This document shows positions 16,858 to 25,595 of a stretch of DNA of 44,474 bases, piece by piece (the first letter of the stretch is position 1; each line of letters starts with the position of its first letter). The stretch is from contig NZ_AOIN01000023.1 in assembly GCF_000337135.1 (NCBI RefSeq), forward strand, positions 71,750 to 116,223. The letters run 5' to 3'. The notes beneath the pieces were generated by a model. The model saw only the letters and a program-made list of their open reading frames with translations. It was not told the origin of the DNA and made no database searches. A program made the translations under genes and the position numbers. Origin of the DNA: Natrialba chahannaoensis JCM 10990. GTDB taxonomy: Archaea > Halobacteriota > Halobacteria > Halobacteriales > Natrialbaceae.

Positions 16858-18132
16858 TCAGTGGTCGATCACCGTAATCTCCTCAACCGGCCACTGACTC
16901 AGAACCTCGACGCCGTTCTCGCGAACGACGATCATCTCCTCGACGCGGACACCCTGTCTGTCCGCGGGCTGCATCGTCTCGACAGCCATCGTCATCCCTT
17001 CCTCGATCTCGATTGGGTGATCCGGTGAGAGTCCGCGCCAAATCAATGGCACTTCGTAGAGTTGCAGCCCGAGGCCGTGCGCCCAGTGATTCGTCGTCAT
17101 CTCCCAGAACTCATTGGCGTCGTACCAGTCCATATGCTCGCCCTCCTCGTCCGGGAACGCCTGGCAGATCTCGTCGGTCATCGCGCCGGGCTCGATGCGC
17201 TCGAGTACGTTGTACAGATCGTCCCGTGCTTTTTCGTAGGCATCCTGCTGTGCCTGCGTCGGCTGGCCAATCGAGAAGGTCCGGTAGTAACACGAACGGT
17301 AGCCGAGGTAGCCGATGTTGTAGAAGTCGGCGTAGACGAGGTCGCCCGGTCGGATCGCCCGGTCGGTGGTGTTCGCCTGGTGTTTGGGCCACGTGTTCGG
17401 TCCCGACGTGACGTAGCCGCCGCCGACAAACGCGCCGTGACGCCAGAGTTCGCGCACGGCTTCACCCCAGACCTCTGTCTCGCGCATTCCCGGTTTCGCG
17501 GTATCCTTGATTGTCTGGAAGCCTGCTTCACAGATCGCGGCGACCATCCGCAGACACTCGATCTCGTCTTCGGTTTTGATCTTCCGGGCGTCTTCCATCA
17601 CCGCCTGTGTGGTTCCGATGTCGACATCGACGCCGCGATCCTCGAACGCCGAAACGAGGCTTCGATTACCGATGTCGATTCCAAGGGTCTCGTCGGCAAC
17701 GCCGTACTCTTCCATCGCATTGTGAACAGTTTCGGCCATCTTCGATCGCAAGAACTCACGGGCCGATGCGCTGCCGGACGCCCGCGGGACGTTGCCGAGT
17801 CCTGGACAGGCGTAGCGGATGTCGTGGAGCCACGGACAGTTGAACCGCTGGTTGCTCGCGTGATCTGCGGTATCCCAGTGGACGATGTCACCGTTTTCAG
17901 TGAGCAGCGTGTAGTGGTCTGCACCGCTGCCGCCGGTCATCGCCAGTCCGGTGACGTACCTGATATTCGGATCTGAGACGAGGAGCATGGCTCCGAGGTC
18001 GGTCTCCTGAAGGCGCTCGAGTGCCTTCTCCTTGCGCTCTTTGCGGAGACGCTGGGTGTCGATGCGCTGTTCCCAGTCGACGGCCTGCGTTCCTCGAGTA
18101 CCCTCCATAAACTGCCGATTGTCAAACGACAT
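16858..18132 (-). CDS. M24-fold (Xaa-Pro peptidase/creatinase-like) hydrolase with altered metal site
   Basis: 424 residues from the ATG at 18132. The N-terminal creatinase-like domain includes MLLVSDPNIRYVTGLAM. The C-terminal pita-bread domain runs from KTEDEIECLRMVAAICEAGF to EEMIVVRENG. Canonical M24 metal ligands are D-D-H-E-E. Here the first Asp is present (VYADFYNIGY), the second position reads RSCYYRTF (Cys instead of Asp), His is kept (NHWAHGLGLQLYE), the HExP motif reads YEVP, and the terminal Glu is present (RVEEM). That pattern argues for a non-peptidase activity, such as the creatinase or DddP-like lyase branches of this fold. The substrate is unknown. It is 87 nt from the convergently oriented-away MFS gene upstream. 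Confidence 0.8.
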   Translation of the reverse strand: MSFDNRQFMEGTRGTQAVDWEQRIDTQRLRKERKEKALERLQETDLGAMLLVSDPNIRYVTGLAMTGGSGADHYTLLTENGDIVHWDTADHASNQRFNCPWLHDIRYACPGLGNVPRASGSASAREFLRSKMAETVHNAMEEYGVADETLGIDIGNRSLVSAFEDRGVDVDIGTTQAVMEDARKIKTEDEIECLRMVAAICEAGFQTIKDTAKPGMRETEVWGEAVRELWRHGAFVGGGYVTSGPNTWPKHQANTTDRAIRPGDLVYADFYNIGYLGYRSCYYRTFSIGQPTQAQQDAYEKARDDLYNVLERIEPGAMTDEICQAFPDEEGEHMDWYDANEFWEMTTNHWAHGLGLQLYEVPLIWRGLSPDHPIEIEEGMTMAVETMQPADRQGVRVEEMIVVRENGVEVLSQWPVEEITVIDH

Positions 18133-18160
18133 GAATAGGTAGCGCATTCACGCTAAGCGA

Positions 18161-18167
18161 CATAAAT
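18161..18167 (-). promoter_or_regulatory. TATA box of the M24-fold gene
   Basis: On the minus strand ATTTATG is centred at 18164. A start 26 nt downstream falls near 18138, six nt before the ATG at 18132. This gives an almost leaderless mRNA and supports that start over the ATG at 18147. Confidence 0.5.
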
Positions 18168-18218
18168 CCCGGCGCTGATCTGATTTTTTCATCGTGTGTT
18201 GGAGACCGAACGCCAAAG

Positions 18219-19379
18219 TCACGTCGGCAACCGGCCCGCCCGATCGAGAACGGTGAGAACAACAACCAGGACACCCAGCAAGAGCGCGCCGCCGGTGAAC
18301 ACCTCGTCGTAGGTGTAGCCCTGTTCGACGAGCGTCCCGACGGCCGAGGAGCCAAGCGCCTGCGTCGCCATCCAAAGTGAACTAAACACGGCGTAGGCGC
18401 TCCCACGCGTCGAATCCGGGAGGGTGTCGAGCATGAACGTATCCACGGCGGGAAACAGCGAATGGATGACGAAACCGACGATCACGGAGATGACGATCAA
18501 CCCGAGTAGGCTCTCGACCATCGTCAGGACGATCACACTCACGGCGAAGACGCCGACGATGCCGAGCAGGTACGGAACCTTGGGAAGTCTGTCGGCGAAG
18601 TCACCGCCGAAGTAGAAGGCGGGGACACCGGTAGCGAAGACGATCGTGAGCATCAGCCCGGCTGCACGATCCGAGAGACCCTTCGACTGTATCATATACA
18701 GTTCGTAGAAGTTGAACAGGCCTTGCCAGACGAACACCGCGAAGCCGACGATGGCGAGCGCAGTGGCGATGAGCCGCCACTCTGAGAGCGCGCCGGCGAC
18801 GAAGTTGCGATCCGCCTGTCCCGCACTCGGCATCTCGGTCGCACGGGCAACGAGCCACGTGTAAATCGTGATGACGGCAGCACCGACGGCAATCGCCCAC
18901 AGCGAGAGTCGCCAGTCGACGAACAGCGAGAGCGCAACAAACGGCGCGGCAACGACAGCCGCAATCTGGCTCGCAGCCCCATGGATACCCATCACGCGTC
19001 CGATTCGCTCCGGATAGAGCTCGCTCAGGAGTGGATTCGCCGAGACAAAGTAGACACCCGAGGCGATGCCCATGAAGAACGCGCCGACCATCAGGTGCTC
19101 GACGGTCGTCGCCATCGCAGCAATTGCAGAAGAGATCGCGAGAATAGAACCGGAGCTGATCACAACGTGGTGTCGTGGAACCTTCGTGAGAATCCAGCCG
19201 GTGGGCAATCGCGGGGCTGCACTCCCGATCCAGGCAAGCGTGACAATGAGCCCAGCAGTCGCCTCACCGATCCCGAACTCATCGATGAAGACCCCCAGAA
19301 GCGGCGCAAAGACGATTCTTGCGAGGTTAACGAAGAAGACGAGAACGCACAGCGAGGTGAAGACACGAGCCCGGGCCAT
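18219..19379 (-). CDS. Major facilitator superfamily transporter
   Basis: 386 residues from the ATG at 19379 (MARARVFTSLCVLVFF). Twelve hydrophobic helices are visible. The first half has TLAWIGSAAPRLPTGWILTK followed by a loop after TM2 (VPRHHVV), and SELYPERIGRVMGIHGA. The second half repeats with YFGGDFADRLPKVPYLLG and LPDSTRGSAYAVFSSLWM. Substrate not inferable. The gene lies upstream of the M24-fold hydrolase on the same strand with an 86-nt gap. Hydrolase and transporter may thus serve one substrate, although the hydrolase has its own TATA box. Confidence 0.85.
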   Translation of the reverse strand: MARARVFTSLCVLVFFVNLARIVFAPLLGVFIDEFGIGEATAGLIVTLAWIGSAAPRLPTGWILTKVPRHHVVISSGSILAISSAIAAMATTVEHLMVGAFFMGIASGVYFVSANPLLSELYPERIGRVMGIHGAASQIAAVVAAPFVALSLFVDWRLSLWAIAVGAAVITIYTWLVARATEMPSAGQADRNFVAGALSEWRLIATALAIVGFAVFVWQGLFNFYELYMIQSKGLSDRAAGLMLTIVFATGVPAFYFGGDFADRLPKVPYLLGIVGVFAVSVIVLTMVESLLGLIVISVIVGFVIHSLFPAVDTFMLDTLPDSTRGSAYAVFSSLWMATQALGSSAVGTLVEQGYTYDEVFTGGALLLGVLVVVLTVLDRAGRLPT

Positions 19380-19679
19380 AGACAGTATTCCAAACAACCA
19401 ATCTCAAGGCTTCCGGAACAGTTCTCGTTTGCCTACACCAAGGTCTCACATATGCTGCTCATGTCTTCCAGTAGCCAAAGCGGGTCTCGAACCGAACGGC
19501 AAGGGTCGACTGTGAACTGAAGCCGATGTCGGTTTGTTCGACTTTGGACGCGGTCGATTTGCCGTATTGTCGTAATAGCTACCGATATACCCACTGATTG
19601 CACAGGTCCCGTGCGGTCAGGTGCATCGACGTACAGTGGCTACGATACTAACCGATCGCGTTCTCCACCGCTACTCGAG
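19380..19679. other. Gene-free region between MFS and SHOCT-like genes
   Basis: Both neighbours are on the minus strand, so this holds the MFS promoter and the end of the SHOCT-like transcript. Short overlapping frames show no domain. A stretch near 19480-19500 (CGGGTCTCGAACCGAACGG) looks superficially like a tRNA T-arm but does not fold as one. Confidence 0.4.
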
Positions 19680-20075
19680 CTACCGTCGCTCGTGCTCCGG
19701 AGATCGTTCCGTTTCGGACGGCGAAACGGTATCCTCGTCGGCCCCAGTGCTAGTCTTGCCATCATCACCCGAGAGTTCGCGCTCGACCGCACGTTCCAAC
19801 TCCGCTTCTGAGAGATCTCCATCAACGTACTGCTCACGAATCGTCGCTACCGAATCGTTCTCGTCGTCTGTCGATTCCCTCAACAACGAGTCACCGAACA
19901 ACAGCAAAAGCGGGACTACCGCGACAACGAAAACGATCGAAATGGCCGCAGCAACGGTAATGAAGCCAAAGAGACCGAGTAACGAGATTGCTACGAGAAA
20001 CGGAATCGACACGAGGAGGACTAAATCACCTACGTCCGCGACAGCGCTGCTTGAAGCGAGTCGTGGGAGCGCCAT
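19680..20075 (-). CDS. Membrane protein with SHOCT-like C-terminal helix pair
   Basis: 131 residues. Two hydrophobic segments (about 17-37 LVLLVSIPFLVAISLLGLFG, and 41-60 AAAISIVFVVAVVPLLLLFG) are followed by an acidic linker. A short domain, VATIREQYVDGDLSEAELERAVERELS, then fits the SHOCT pattern (short C-terminal domain, IRE-Y--G-LSE-E-E). The final 35 residues are polar and disordered. SHOCT domains are thought to aid oligomerisation of membrane proteins. Start ATG 20075 is supported by a TATA box 33 nt upstream. It is 284 nt downstream of the ThDP enzyme gene. Confidence 0.75.
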   Translation of the reverse strand: MALPRLASSSAVADVGDLVLLVSIPFLVAISLLGLFGFITVAAAISIVFVVAVVPLLLLFGDSLLRESTDDENDSVATIREQYVDGDLSEAELERAVERELSGDDGKTSTGADEDTVSPSETERSPEHERR

Positions 20076-20104
20076 GGTTCCTCAAAGGCGAGTACGCTGT
20101 CACC

Positions 20105-20112
20105 GTATATAA
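20105..20112 (-). promoter_or_regulatory. TATA box of the SHOCT-like gene
   Basis: The minus strand reads TTATATAC here. Its centre lies 33 nt from the ATG at 20075, so the transcript would begin about 7 nt before the start codon, consistent with haloarchaeal leaderless mRNAs. Confidence 0.55.
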
Positions 20113-20359
20113 GTTCCTGGCGAGGCAGTCCGGTCAACACTAATCTACTGTCCAATTCATCCGTTTACTGAGAGGTGCTGTGAGGAATACGCCCCCCTAC
20201 AACTGTGCTTCTACAACGGTACTGCTGGCACCGCGCTAGCCGGTAGCACCAACACCGGAGCACAGATGACCACATCCGCAATTACCAAATTGCGAACACC
20301 CGGAACAGAACCGAGCAGGAGCGATCAGAAGCAATCAGAACCGAGCTGTACTGAACCGC

Positions 20360-22069
20360 TCACTCGTGCAATCCGCCAACCGACTCGTAGAACGACGACG
20401 ACAACGTTGCCGCCATATCCTCCTCGCGATCGATCCGGACGTCAATCACGTGTGGCACGTCCGCCGTCTTGGCGGACTCGAGTACCCTCGCCAACTCACC
20501 GGGTTCAGTCACGCGCTTGCCGACCGCGCCGAATGCCTCGGCAATGCCGACAAAGTCGGTGTCGTGGAACTCGACGCCGGCGATGTCGCCGTCTGCGTGT
20601 TGCATCTGGCGGACCATCCCGAGGCTGGTATCGTTCAAAATGACGAACGTCGGTGCGACGCCGTACTCGACGGCGGTTTCGACGCTGTTCATCGTCATCG
20701 AGAAGCCGCCGTCGCCGGCGACGGCGATGACGTCTGTTTCGTCGTCGGTCGCGAGCGCCGCGGAGACGGCAGCCGGGTTCGCCCAGCCCATGCCGCCAAC
20801 GCCGCCGCTTCCGAAGTAGGTTCGGACGGCGGGGGTCTGGAGGTAGTACAACAGCCAGAAGCGATTGTTCCCCGAGTCGGCGGTGACGATGGTGTCCTCG
20901 TCGACGGCGGATTGAATCGCTTTCGCGGCGCGCTGGGGCTTGATCGGTATCGAATCGTCCGTACACTCGGGTGCGTCGAACCACTCGCGAGCCTCGGCGG
21001 CGCGCTCGATCGCCCACCCGTTCGACGAGCCTTCCGCACCTGCCTCGGCGAGCACCGCGAGAGTCTCGGCGGCGTCGCCGATCAGGCCGACATCCGCGGG
21101 ATAGACCCAACCAGCGTTCCGCGTGTCGATATCGGCGTGAACGATCGTCTGCTCGTCGGGGCGGATGAATTCGGGAGCCTGCCAGTTGGTATCCATCGGA
21201 TTCAGCCGGCAGCCGACGACCAACAACGTGTCGGCCTCGCTGACGACGCGGTTCGCGCCCTCATGACCGAAGGAACCGATAACGCCCGCAGCGCGTTCGT
21301 CGGTTTCGGGGTACGTCGACTTGCCGAGGTAGGACGTGACGACCGCACAGTCGTACGTCTCGGCGACCGCCGCGAGTTCGTCGTAGGCCTGCGCGGCATG
21401 GACACCGTTGCCCGCAACGATCACCGGTCGGTCGGCGGACTCGAGTACCGCCACCGCCGACGCAACGTCGGACGCGGTCGGCGCGGCGTCCCACGTCCGC
21501 GCCTGTGCCGATGCGTCCCAGAACGGCGGCGTCTGATCGGTCGGCACATCGGCGGTGATCGCGTTGCCGTCGAGGATAACTGCTGTCGGGCCGGGCCGGC
21601 CAGCGACTGCGTGCTTGAACGCCAGTTGCGTCGAGCGGACCGTTTCGACCGGTGTCCGCGGGAACCACCACTCCTTGCTCACACCGTCGAGGATATCCGG
21701 GAGGCTGAAGCCCCCGTAGTCACCCCGGGCCTGCTGGTACGGCGCGAGTGTCGAGTACTCGCCGCGCTCGGAGGCTTCGGTGAGGACGACCATCGGCGAG
21801 GAGGCGAGTCGGGCCTCCATCTGACCGATCATCCCGATACTGCCGATCCACGGCCCTTGTCCGGTGAGGACGCCGGGTGTGCCTGTTAGCCGGCCGTACA
21901 TCTCGGCCATCACGCTCGCCTCGCGCTCGTCTCGCGGCCGGACGAGGTCGATATCGGCGTCGGGAACCGCCTCGAACAGTTCGATCACGCGGCCGCCGGG
22001 ATAGCCGAAGACGTACTCGACGCCGAGCTCCTCGAGCGTCTCGACGAGTGTGGCTGCTGTGGACATCAT
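20360..22069 (-). CDS. ThDP-dependent enzyme, acetolactate synthase superfamily
   Basis: 569 residues with the three-domain layout of the POX/ALS superfamily. The N-terminal pyrimidine domain has FGYPGGRVIELFEA and the catalytic Glu region RPRDEREASVMAEMYGRLTG (E48 aligns with the conserved Glu). The middle domain includes DRPVIVAGNGVHAAQAYDEL. The C-terminal pyrophosphate domain has VAGDGGFSMTMNSVETAV ending in ILNDTSLGM, giving the GDG...N Mg-ThDP motif. It lacks the usual ALS small-subunit neighbour ilvN, and branched-chain genes are absent, so it is probably not the biosynthetic ALS. Related enzymes act as oxo-acid decarboxylases, carboligases or sulfo-lyases. It ends the minus-strand run downstream of crtB. 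Confidence 0.88.
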   Translation of the reverse strand: MMSTAATLVETLEELGVEYVFGYPGGRVIELFEAVPDADIDLVRPRDEREASVMAEMYGRLTGTPGVLTGQGPWIGSIGMIGQMEARLASSPMVVLTEASERGEYSTLAPYQQARGDYGGFSLPDILDGVSKEWWFPRTPVETVRSTQLAFKHAVAGRPGPTAVILDGNAITADVPTDQTPPFWDASAQARTWDAAPTASDVASAVAVLESADRPVIVAGNGVHAAQAYDELAAVAETYDCAVVTSYLGKSTYPETDERAAGVIGSFGHEGANRVVSEADTLLVVGCRLNPMDTNWQAPEFIRPDEQTIVHADIDTRNAGWVYPADVGLIGDAAETLAVLAEAGAEGSSNGWAIERAAEAREWFDAPECTDDSIPIKPQRAAKAIQSAVDEDTIVTADSGNNRFWLLYYLQTPAVRTYFGSGGVGGMGWANPAAVSAALATDDETDVIAVAGDGGFSMTMNSVETAVEYGVAPTFVILNDTSLGMVRQMQHADGDIAGVEFHDTDFVGIAEAFGAVGKRVTEPGELARVLESAKTADVPHVIDVRIDREEDMAATLSSSFYESVGGLHE

Positions 22070-22227
22070 CTAGAACGGTTGTCCATTCCACCGCTCTTTG
22101 TTCTACCGGTGTGTCATATGTTATCATAGTATCGAGTGGTGGTCCGACTAGCTGGCACCACACCAGGTTTCCGGTGAATGTACCGGATAGAAGACGTTAC
22201 TACCGCCAGAACACGGGAAGCGAAGCG

Positions 22228-23202
22228 TCACTGCGTCGGCACGCCGCCACCGTGACCCGACCCCCGCGATTCCGTCTCACTGTCGGCCACTGGAACCGCA
22301 GACACCCGTCGGAACACCGCTTCTGGGTCGCGGTTCCAGTGCCAGTGCCATCGCGTTTTGACGAGACACCGCAGTTTGCGAACCGTTGACAGCGACGGGG
22401 CCGACGTGAGTACGTCGTACTCCTGTCCACGGATAATCGCGTGATGTTCCGCGTAGAGGACTGCAGCGAGTAACACCGGTAACTGACAGTCATCGGGAAG
22501 ATACTGAATGCCGGTAACTCCCGCTCGGTATCGCTCCTCTGCACGCTGAAGTTCGTCTCGCATCACCGATTCGAACGAATGGCTGTGTTCGAGACGCTGG
22601 ATCTGTGCCTCAGAAACGCCGTGCTTCTCGAGTGTCCGCTGTGGTAGATAGATCCGATCGCGTTCGACGATATCCTCACGCACATCGCGTAGAAAGTTCG
22701 TCAACTGGAACGCCTCGCCGAGCGCGATGGCATGCGGTAGTGCGGCGTCCTCTAGTTCGGACTCCATGTCCATGACCGCAGTCATCATCACGCCGACTGC
22801 TGCCGCCGAGCCGCGCATGTACGACTCGAGTTCCGCGTACGTTTCGTACCGACTCGTCGTGATATCCGAAGCCATCGCGTCGATGAAGACATTGACCTCC
22901 TCGTCTGCGATAGCAGCTGCCTCTTTCAGGTCAGCAAACGCAGTGAGAACAGGATCATCGGCGTTGGCTTCGCCAAGCGCCTGAGCGCGGAGGGACTCGA
23001 GTTCGGCGCGTTGCTCGGCCGGCGGCATACCGGCGGCGTCGTCGACGACTTCGTCTGCGATGCGGAAGAATCCGTAGAGGACATGCGTGGCGTGACGAAC
23101 GCGTGCGGGGAGAAACCTAGTCGCGAGGTAGAACGTCTTCCCGGTTCGCTTCTGGATCGCCTTCGCCTTGTCCGAGTCGATGTGTCCCTGGTGCAGGTGC
23201 AT
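22228..23202 (-). CDS. crtB: Phytoene synthase (squalene/phytoene synthase family)
   Basis: 324 residues. It condenses two geranylgeranyl diphosphates to phytoene, the first committed step of C40 carotenoids and, in haloarchaea, of bacterioruberin and retinal. Both Asp-rich Mg-diphosphate motifs are intact: DEVVDD at 50-55 and NFLRDVREDIVERDRIYLP at 169-187 (D173, D177). KTFYLATRFLP near the start and the RGSAAAVGVMM helix are also typical. The C-terminus carries an unusual basic, Trp/His-rich tail. The gene follows a Bat-like regulator by 120 nt on the same strand, as Bat and crtB1 are adjacent in Halobacterium (recollection). No bop or brp gene is in the window. Confidence 0.92.
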   Translation of the reverse strand: MHLHQGHIDSDKAKAIQKRTGKTFYLATRFLPARVRHATHVLYGFFRIADEVVDDAAGMPPAEQRAELESLRAQALGEANADDPVLTAFADLKEAAAIADEEVNVFIDAMASDITTSRYETYAELESYMRGSAAAVGVMMTAVMDMESELEDAALPHAIALGEAFQLTNFLRDVREDIVERDRIYLPQRTLEKHGVSEAQIQRLEHSHSFESVMRDELQRAEERYRAGVTGIQYLPDDCQLPVLLAAVLYAEHHAIIRGQEYDVLTSAPSLSTVRKLRCLVKTRWHWHWNRDPEAVFRRVSAVPVADSETESRGSGHGGGVPTQ

Positions 23203-23322
23203 TCTCTCTCCGCTGACGCAACGGGGGGTCGTCAGGTGACAGGTCTAGCCGAGAGGCAGCTAAAACAGCTGACCCACACTAGTATGGTTCTGGCTCTACC
23301 TCTGCTCCCATTGCCGTTACCC

Positions 23323-24936
23323 TCACTCGCCCTCGAACAGTTCGTCGAGAAGTTTCTGCTGAGCCAGTCGCAGGTGCTGGTGGTAGGTCGACCGCGAGAT
23401 GTCCATCGACTCGGCGAGTTCCTCACCGGAAATGCTGCGAGGCCACTCGAAGTACTCCGCATAGTAGGCCTTTCGCAGAGCCATCCGTTGGCGATCAGTG
23501 AGTGACGACTCGAGTGTCGACATGAGATCCTGTGCCGTCTGGGTCGGTCGCTCGAGTTCCTGATAGCTGATCAGTTCGACCTGTTCAAACTGGTCGCCGA
23601 GGTAGTCGTACATCGACCGTCCCGACTGCGCATTAGGCAGTTCGAGCGCCATGTCGGCGACGCCGCTGTTCGTCTCGAGGTGACGAATCACCGCCCCATG
23701 CTCGGCGAGCGTCGACACGAAGCCGCCGTTGCTGTCAAGAGTCAACTCGAGTAGCGTTCCGTCGTCGGTCGTCGAGAGCACTGTCGCGTCAGTGATCCCG
23801 TCACTGTCGGCTGCTGTCACGGCGACGTCTTCGGGCCGGTCGACGTGGACAAACGCGAGCGGCATTCCGTCACCGTCGTAGGCAATCCCGCGGAAGGTAA
23901 CTGCCGCCGCGAGATCCGCAGCCAGCGCGGTGACGAACAGCGAGGGATCCTCGATGGCCAACTCGAGTTCGACGATAGCCTCGGTCGTCAGCATCCGGCG
24001 CGTCTCGAGTGCGTTGATCGCGGTCGCAATCGTTCCGGCGAGCGACTCGAGGATGAGCACGTCGCGGTCTGCGAACGCGTTCGCCTCTGCGGCGAAGACA
24101 ACGAGCACACCGTAGGTGACCTCTCCGTAGGCGATTGGCACCGCCGCGACAGCGTCGATGTACTCCCCCGCTGCGATCGGCCACCACTGTTCGGCCGCCT
24201 CGAAGGAGTCGAGATTGCTGACGGCGCGAGAGTCACCCGTCTCGAGCGCAGCGACTGCCGGATGGCTCTCGTCCTGGCCGAGTGTGAGCTGGTCGGTTTC
24301 GAGTGGGACCTCGTCTCTGCTGGCCCACTCGCTGGGCGTGATCTTGCGGTTCGTTACGTCGACGCGGCCAATCCAGGCGAGTTCGTAGGACGATTCCGCC
24401 GCGAGTCGCCTGCAAACGCGTCGTTCGATCTCGGTGCGAGTGCCTGCGGTGACGGCTGCGTCGGTGACATCTCTGATCAGCCCGTCGACTCGTTCAAGAA
24501 CGTCCTCGAGTGCCTGCCGTTCGGCGCGAACGCGGGCTGCCGACTCCTCGGCGTCGATTTCGGCCAGTTTCCGGTCAGTGATATCGAGGTGAACGACGAC
24601 GACGTGACGTTCGCCGTTGACACTGAACTGCCGTGCCCACATCGAGAACCATCGCTTTTCTGTGGGGGAGTGACACGGGTATTCCATGGAGAACGTCTGT
24701 TGCTTGTCCGCAAGCAGACGTTCGAGTCCGTCGACTGCGCGCGCTGCGTGTTCGTCATCAGCGGTCGACGCAGCGGCGAGATAGTCGACGCCGACGTGAT
24801 CCGCCGGCTGCTCGTCTGGGCCGAACGTTTGCCACTTCTCGTTCGTCAACAGAATTTCGCCGTCGCTCCCAAGAACAGCGACCGTAACCGGCAACGTCTC
24901 GAGTGTTGCTGGAGCCAGTTCGTCCCTGGTTGACAT
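23323..24936 (-). CDS. Bat-like regulator: PAS, GAF and HTH-10 domains
   Basis: 537 residues. Residues 10-125 are a PAS domain (VAVLGSDGEILLTNEKWQTF, then RKLAEIDAEES as a PAC-like end). Residues about 165-310 are a GAF domain (ERRVCRRLAAESSYELAWIG, VPIAYGEVTYGVLVVFA). A bacterio-opsin-activator-type linker domain (about 320-465) follows. The C-terminus (about 480-535) is the HTH-10: LTDRQRMALRKAYYAEYFEWPR, then ISGEELAESMDISRSTYHQHL. Bat of Halobacterium senses oxygen or light and induces bacterio-opsin and carotenoid genes. Adjacent crtB makes carotenoid control the natural reading here. No heme or FAD ligand can be confirmed by eye. Confidence 0.9.
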   Translation of the reverse strand: MSTRDELAPATLETLPVTVAVLGSDGEILLTNEKWQTFGPDEQPADHVGVDYLAAASTADDEHAARAVDGLERLLADKQQTFSMEYPCHSPTEKRWFSMWARQFSVNGERHVVVVHLDITDRKLAEIDAEESAARVRAERQALEDVLERVDGLIRDVTDAAVTAGTRTEIERRVCRRLAAESSYELAWIGRVDVTNRKITPSEWASRDEVPLETDQLTLGQDESHPAVAALETGDSRAVSNLDSFEAAEQWWPIAAGEYIDAVAAVPIAYGEVTYGVLVVFAAEANAFADRDVLILESLAGTIATAINALETRRMLTTEAIVELELAIEDPSLFVTALAADLAAAVTFRGIAYDGDGMPLAFVHVDRPEDVAVTAADSDGITDATVLSTTDDGTLLELTLDSNGGFVSTLAEHGAVIRHLETNSGVADMALELPNAQSGRSMYDYLGDQFEQVELISYQELERPTQTAQDLMSTLESSLTDRQRMALRKAYYAEYFEWPRSISGEELAESMDISRSTYHQHLRLAQQKLLDELFEGE

Positions 24937-25041
24937 TGGTGACAGCTAGGGAGGGCGCTCCCTTAACGAGCGCGAAAGCTCGGGTTCGTAACTACAGTTT
25001 GTTTCCGACGGAAACGGGTTGTGTGCTGGCTCGTCGGTTGC

Positions 25042-25410
25042 TCAGGACGTGAGTTCGATCGCAATCCCGTCGTCCATTTCGATAGCGATGCTGATCGTGT
25101 CGAGGCGCTGTGTGTACTCGCTGACGTGCTGACCCGACCGACGAATTCGAAGCTGTTCCTCGAGAACGGTCGCATCAGTGAGGAGGTCGAGCTTTCGGTA
25201 GGTCGTCGACAGTGGAACGTCACAGCGGTCAGATACTTCACTCGCCGAGAGGTAGTCGTCGGTATCGCTGATCGTTTCGAGGATCGTTCGGCAGTCGGCG
25301 TCGGTAAGGATCGAGAGGAGTTTGTCGGCATTGTCGTCGCTGTCAAAGGTGCCATTGTTATGTCCGTCGGATGTGGTTCGGTGCGATGTCGCCTGCATCG
25401 AGTGACTCAT
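25042..25410 (-). CDS. Winged-helix (ArsR-like) transcriptional regulator
   Basis: 122 residues. A polar N-terminus is followed by a winged helix at about 28-90: KLLSILTDADCRTILETIS, then LSASEVSDRCDVPLSTTYRK with LDLLTDATVLEEQLRI, the usual ArsR/HTH-20 core. A short beta-rich end, AIEMDDGIAIEL, is typical of small halobacterial HTH proteins. Metal-binding Cys clusters of the ArsR type are missing, so metal sensing is unlikely. It lies upstream of the Bat-like gene by 105 nt. Its own promoter carries an operator-like element shared with the HTH-10 gene at 41034. Confidence 0.8.
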   Translation of the reverse strand: MSHSMQATSHRTTSDGHNNGTFDSDDNADKLLSILTDADCRTILETISDTDDYLSASEVSDRCDVPLSTTYRKLDLLTDATVLEEQLRIRRSGQHVSEYTQRLDTISIAIEMDDGIAIELTS

Positions 25411-25452
25411 ACGACTGTGTAGCCGCGGAGGACCAACCAGTGTGAACCACAG

Positions 25453-25472
25453 ATATGGTGGGACCTTTATAA
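25453..25472 (-). promoter_or_regulatory. TATA box plus CCCACCATAT operator-like element of the winged-helix gene
   Basis: The minus strand reads TTATAAAGG (25472-25464), then TCCCACCATAT and CTGTGG (half palindrome). The TATA centre is about 59 nt before the ATG at 25410, giving a leader of roughly 33 nt. The element sits immediately downstream of the TATA box, where a bound repressor would block polymerase. The promoter at 41077-41094 has the same elements at the same distance from the start codon. Confidence 0.6.
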
Positions 25473-25595
25473 GCAGTGCCGGGAAATCAGCAAAGCGCGA
25501 CTGATCGAGGAGAACGGGACCGAGTGGACAGCTACCGAAAGAGAAGCATGCAAACAGTACCCAACACTACGGGCCGGGTTCGGCTCCCACTGCAA

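Noticed and set aside
19421..19520. tRNA-like T-arm sequence on the minus strand
   Set aside because: The TTCGAGA loop has no pairing stem and no acceptor, D or anticodon arms could be matched.
20366..21889. 507-codon plus-strand frame opposite the ThDP enzyme
   Set aside because: Arg/Gly/Asp-rich antisense translation with no motif; the minus strand encodes a complete ThDP enzyme.
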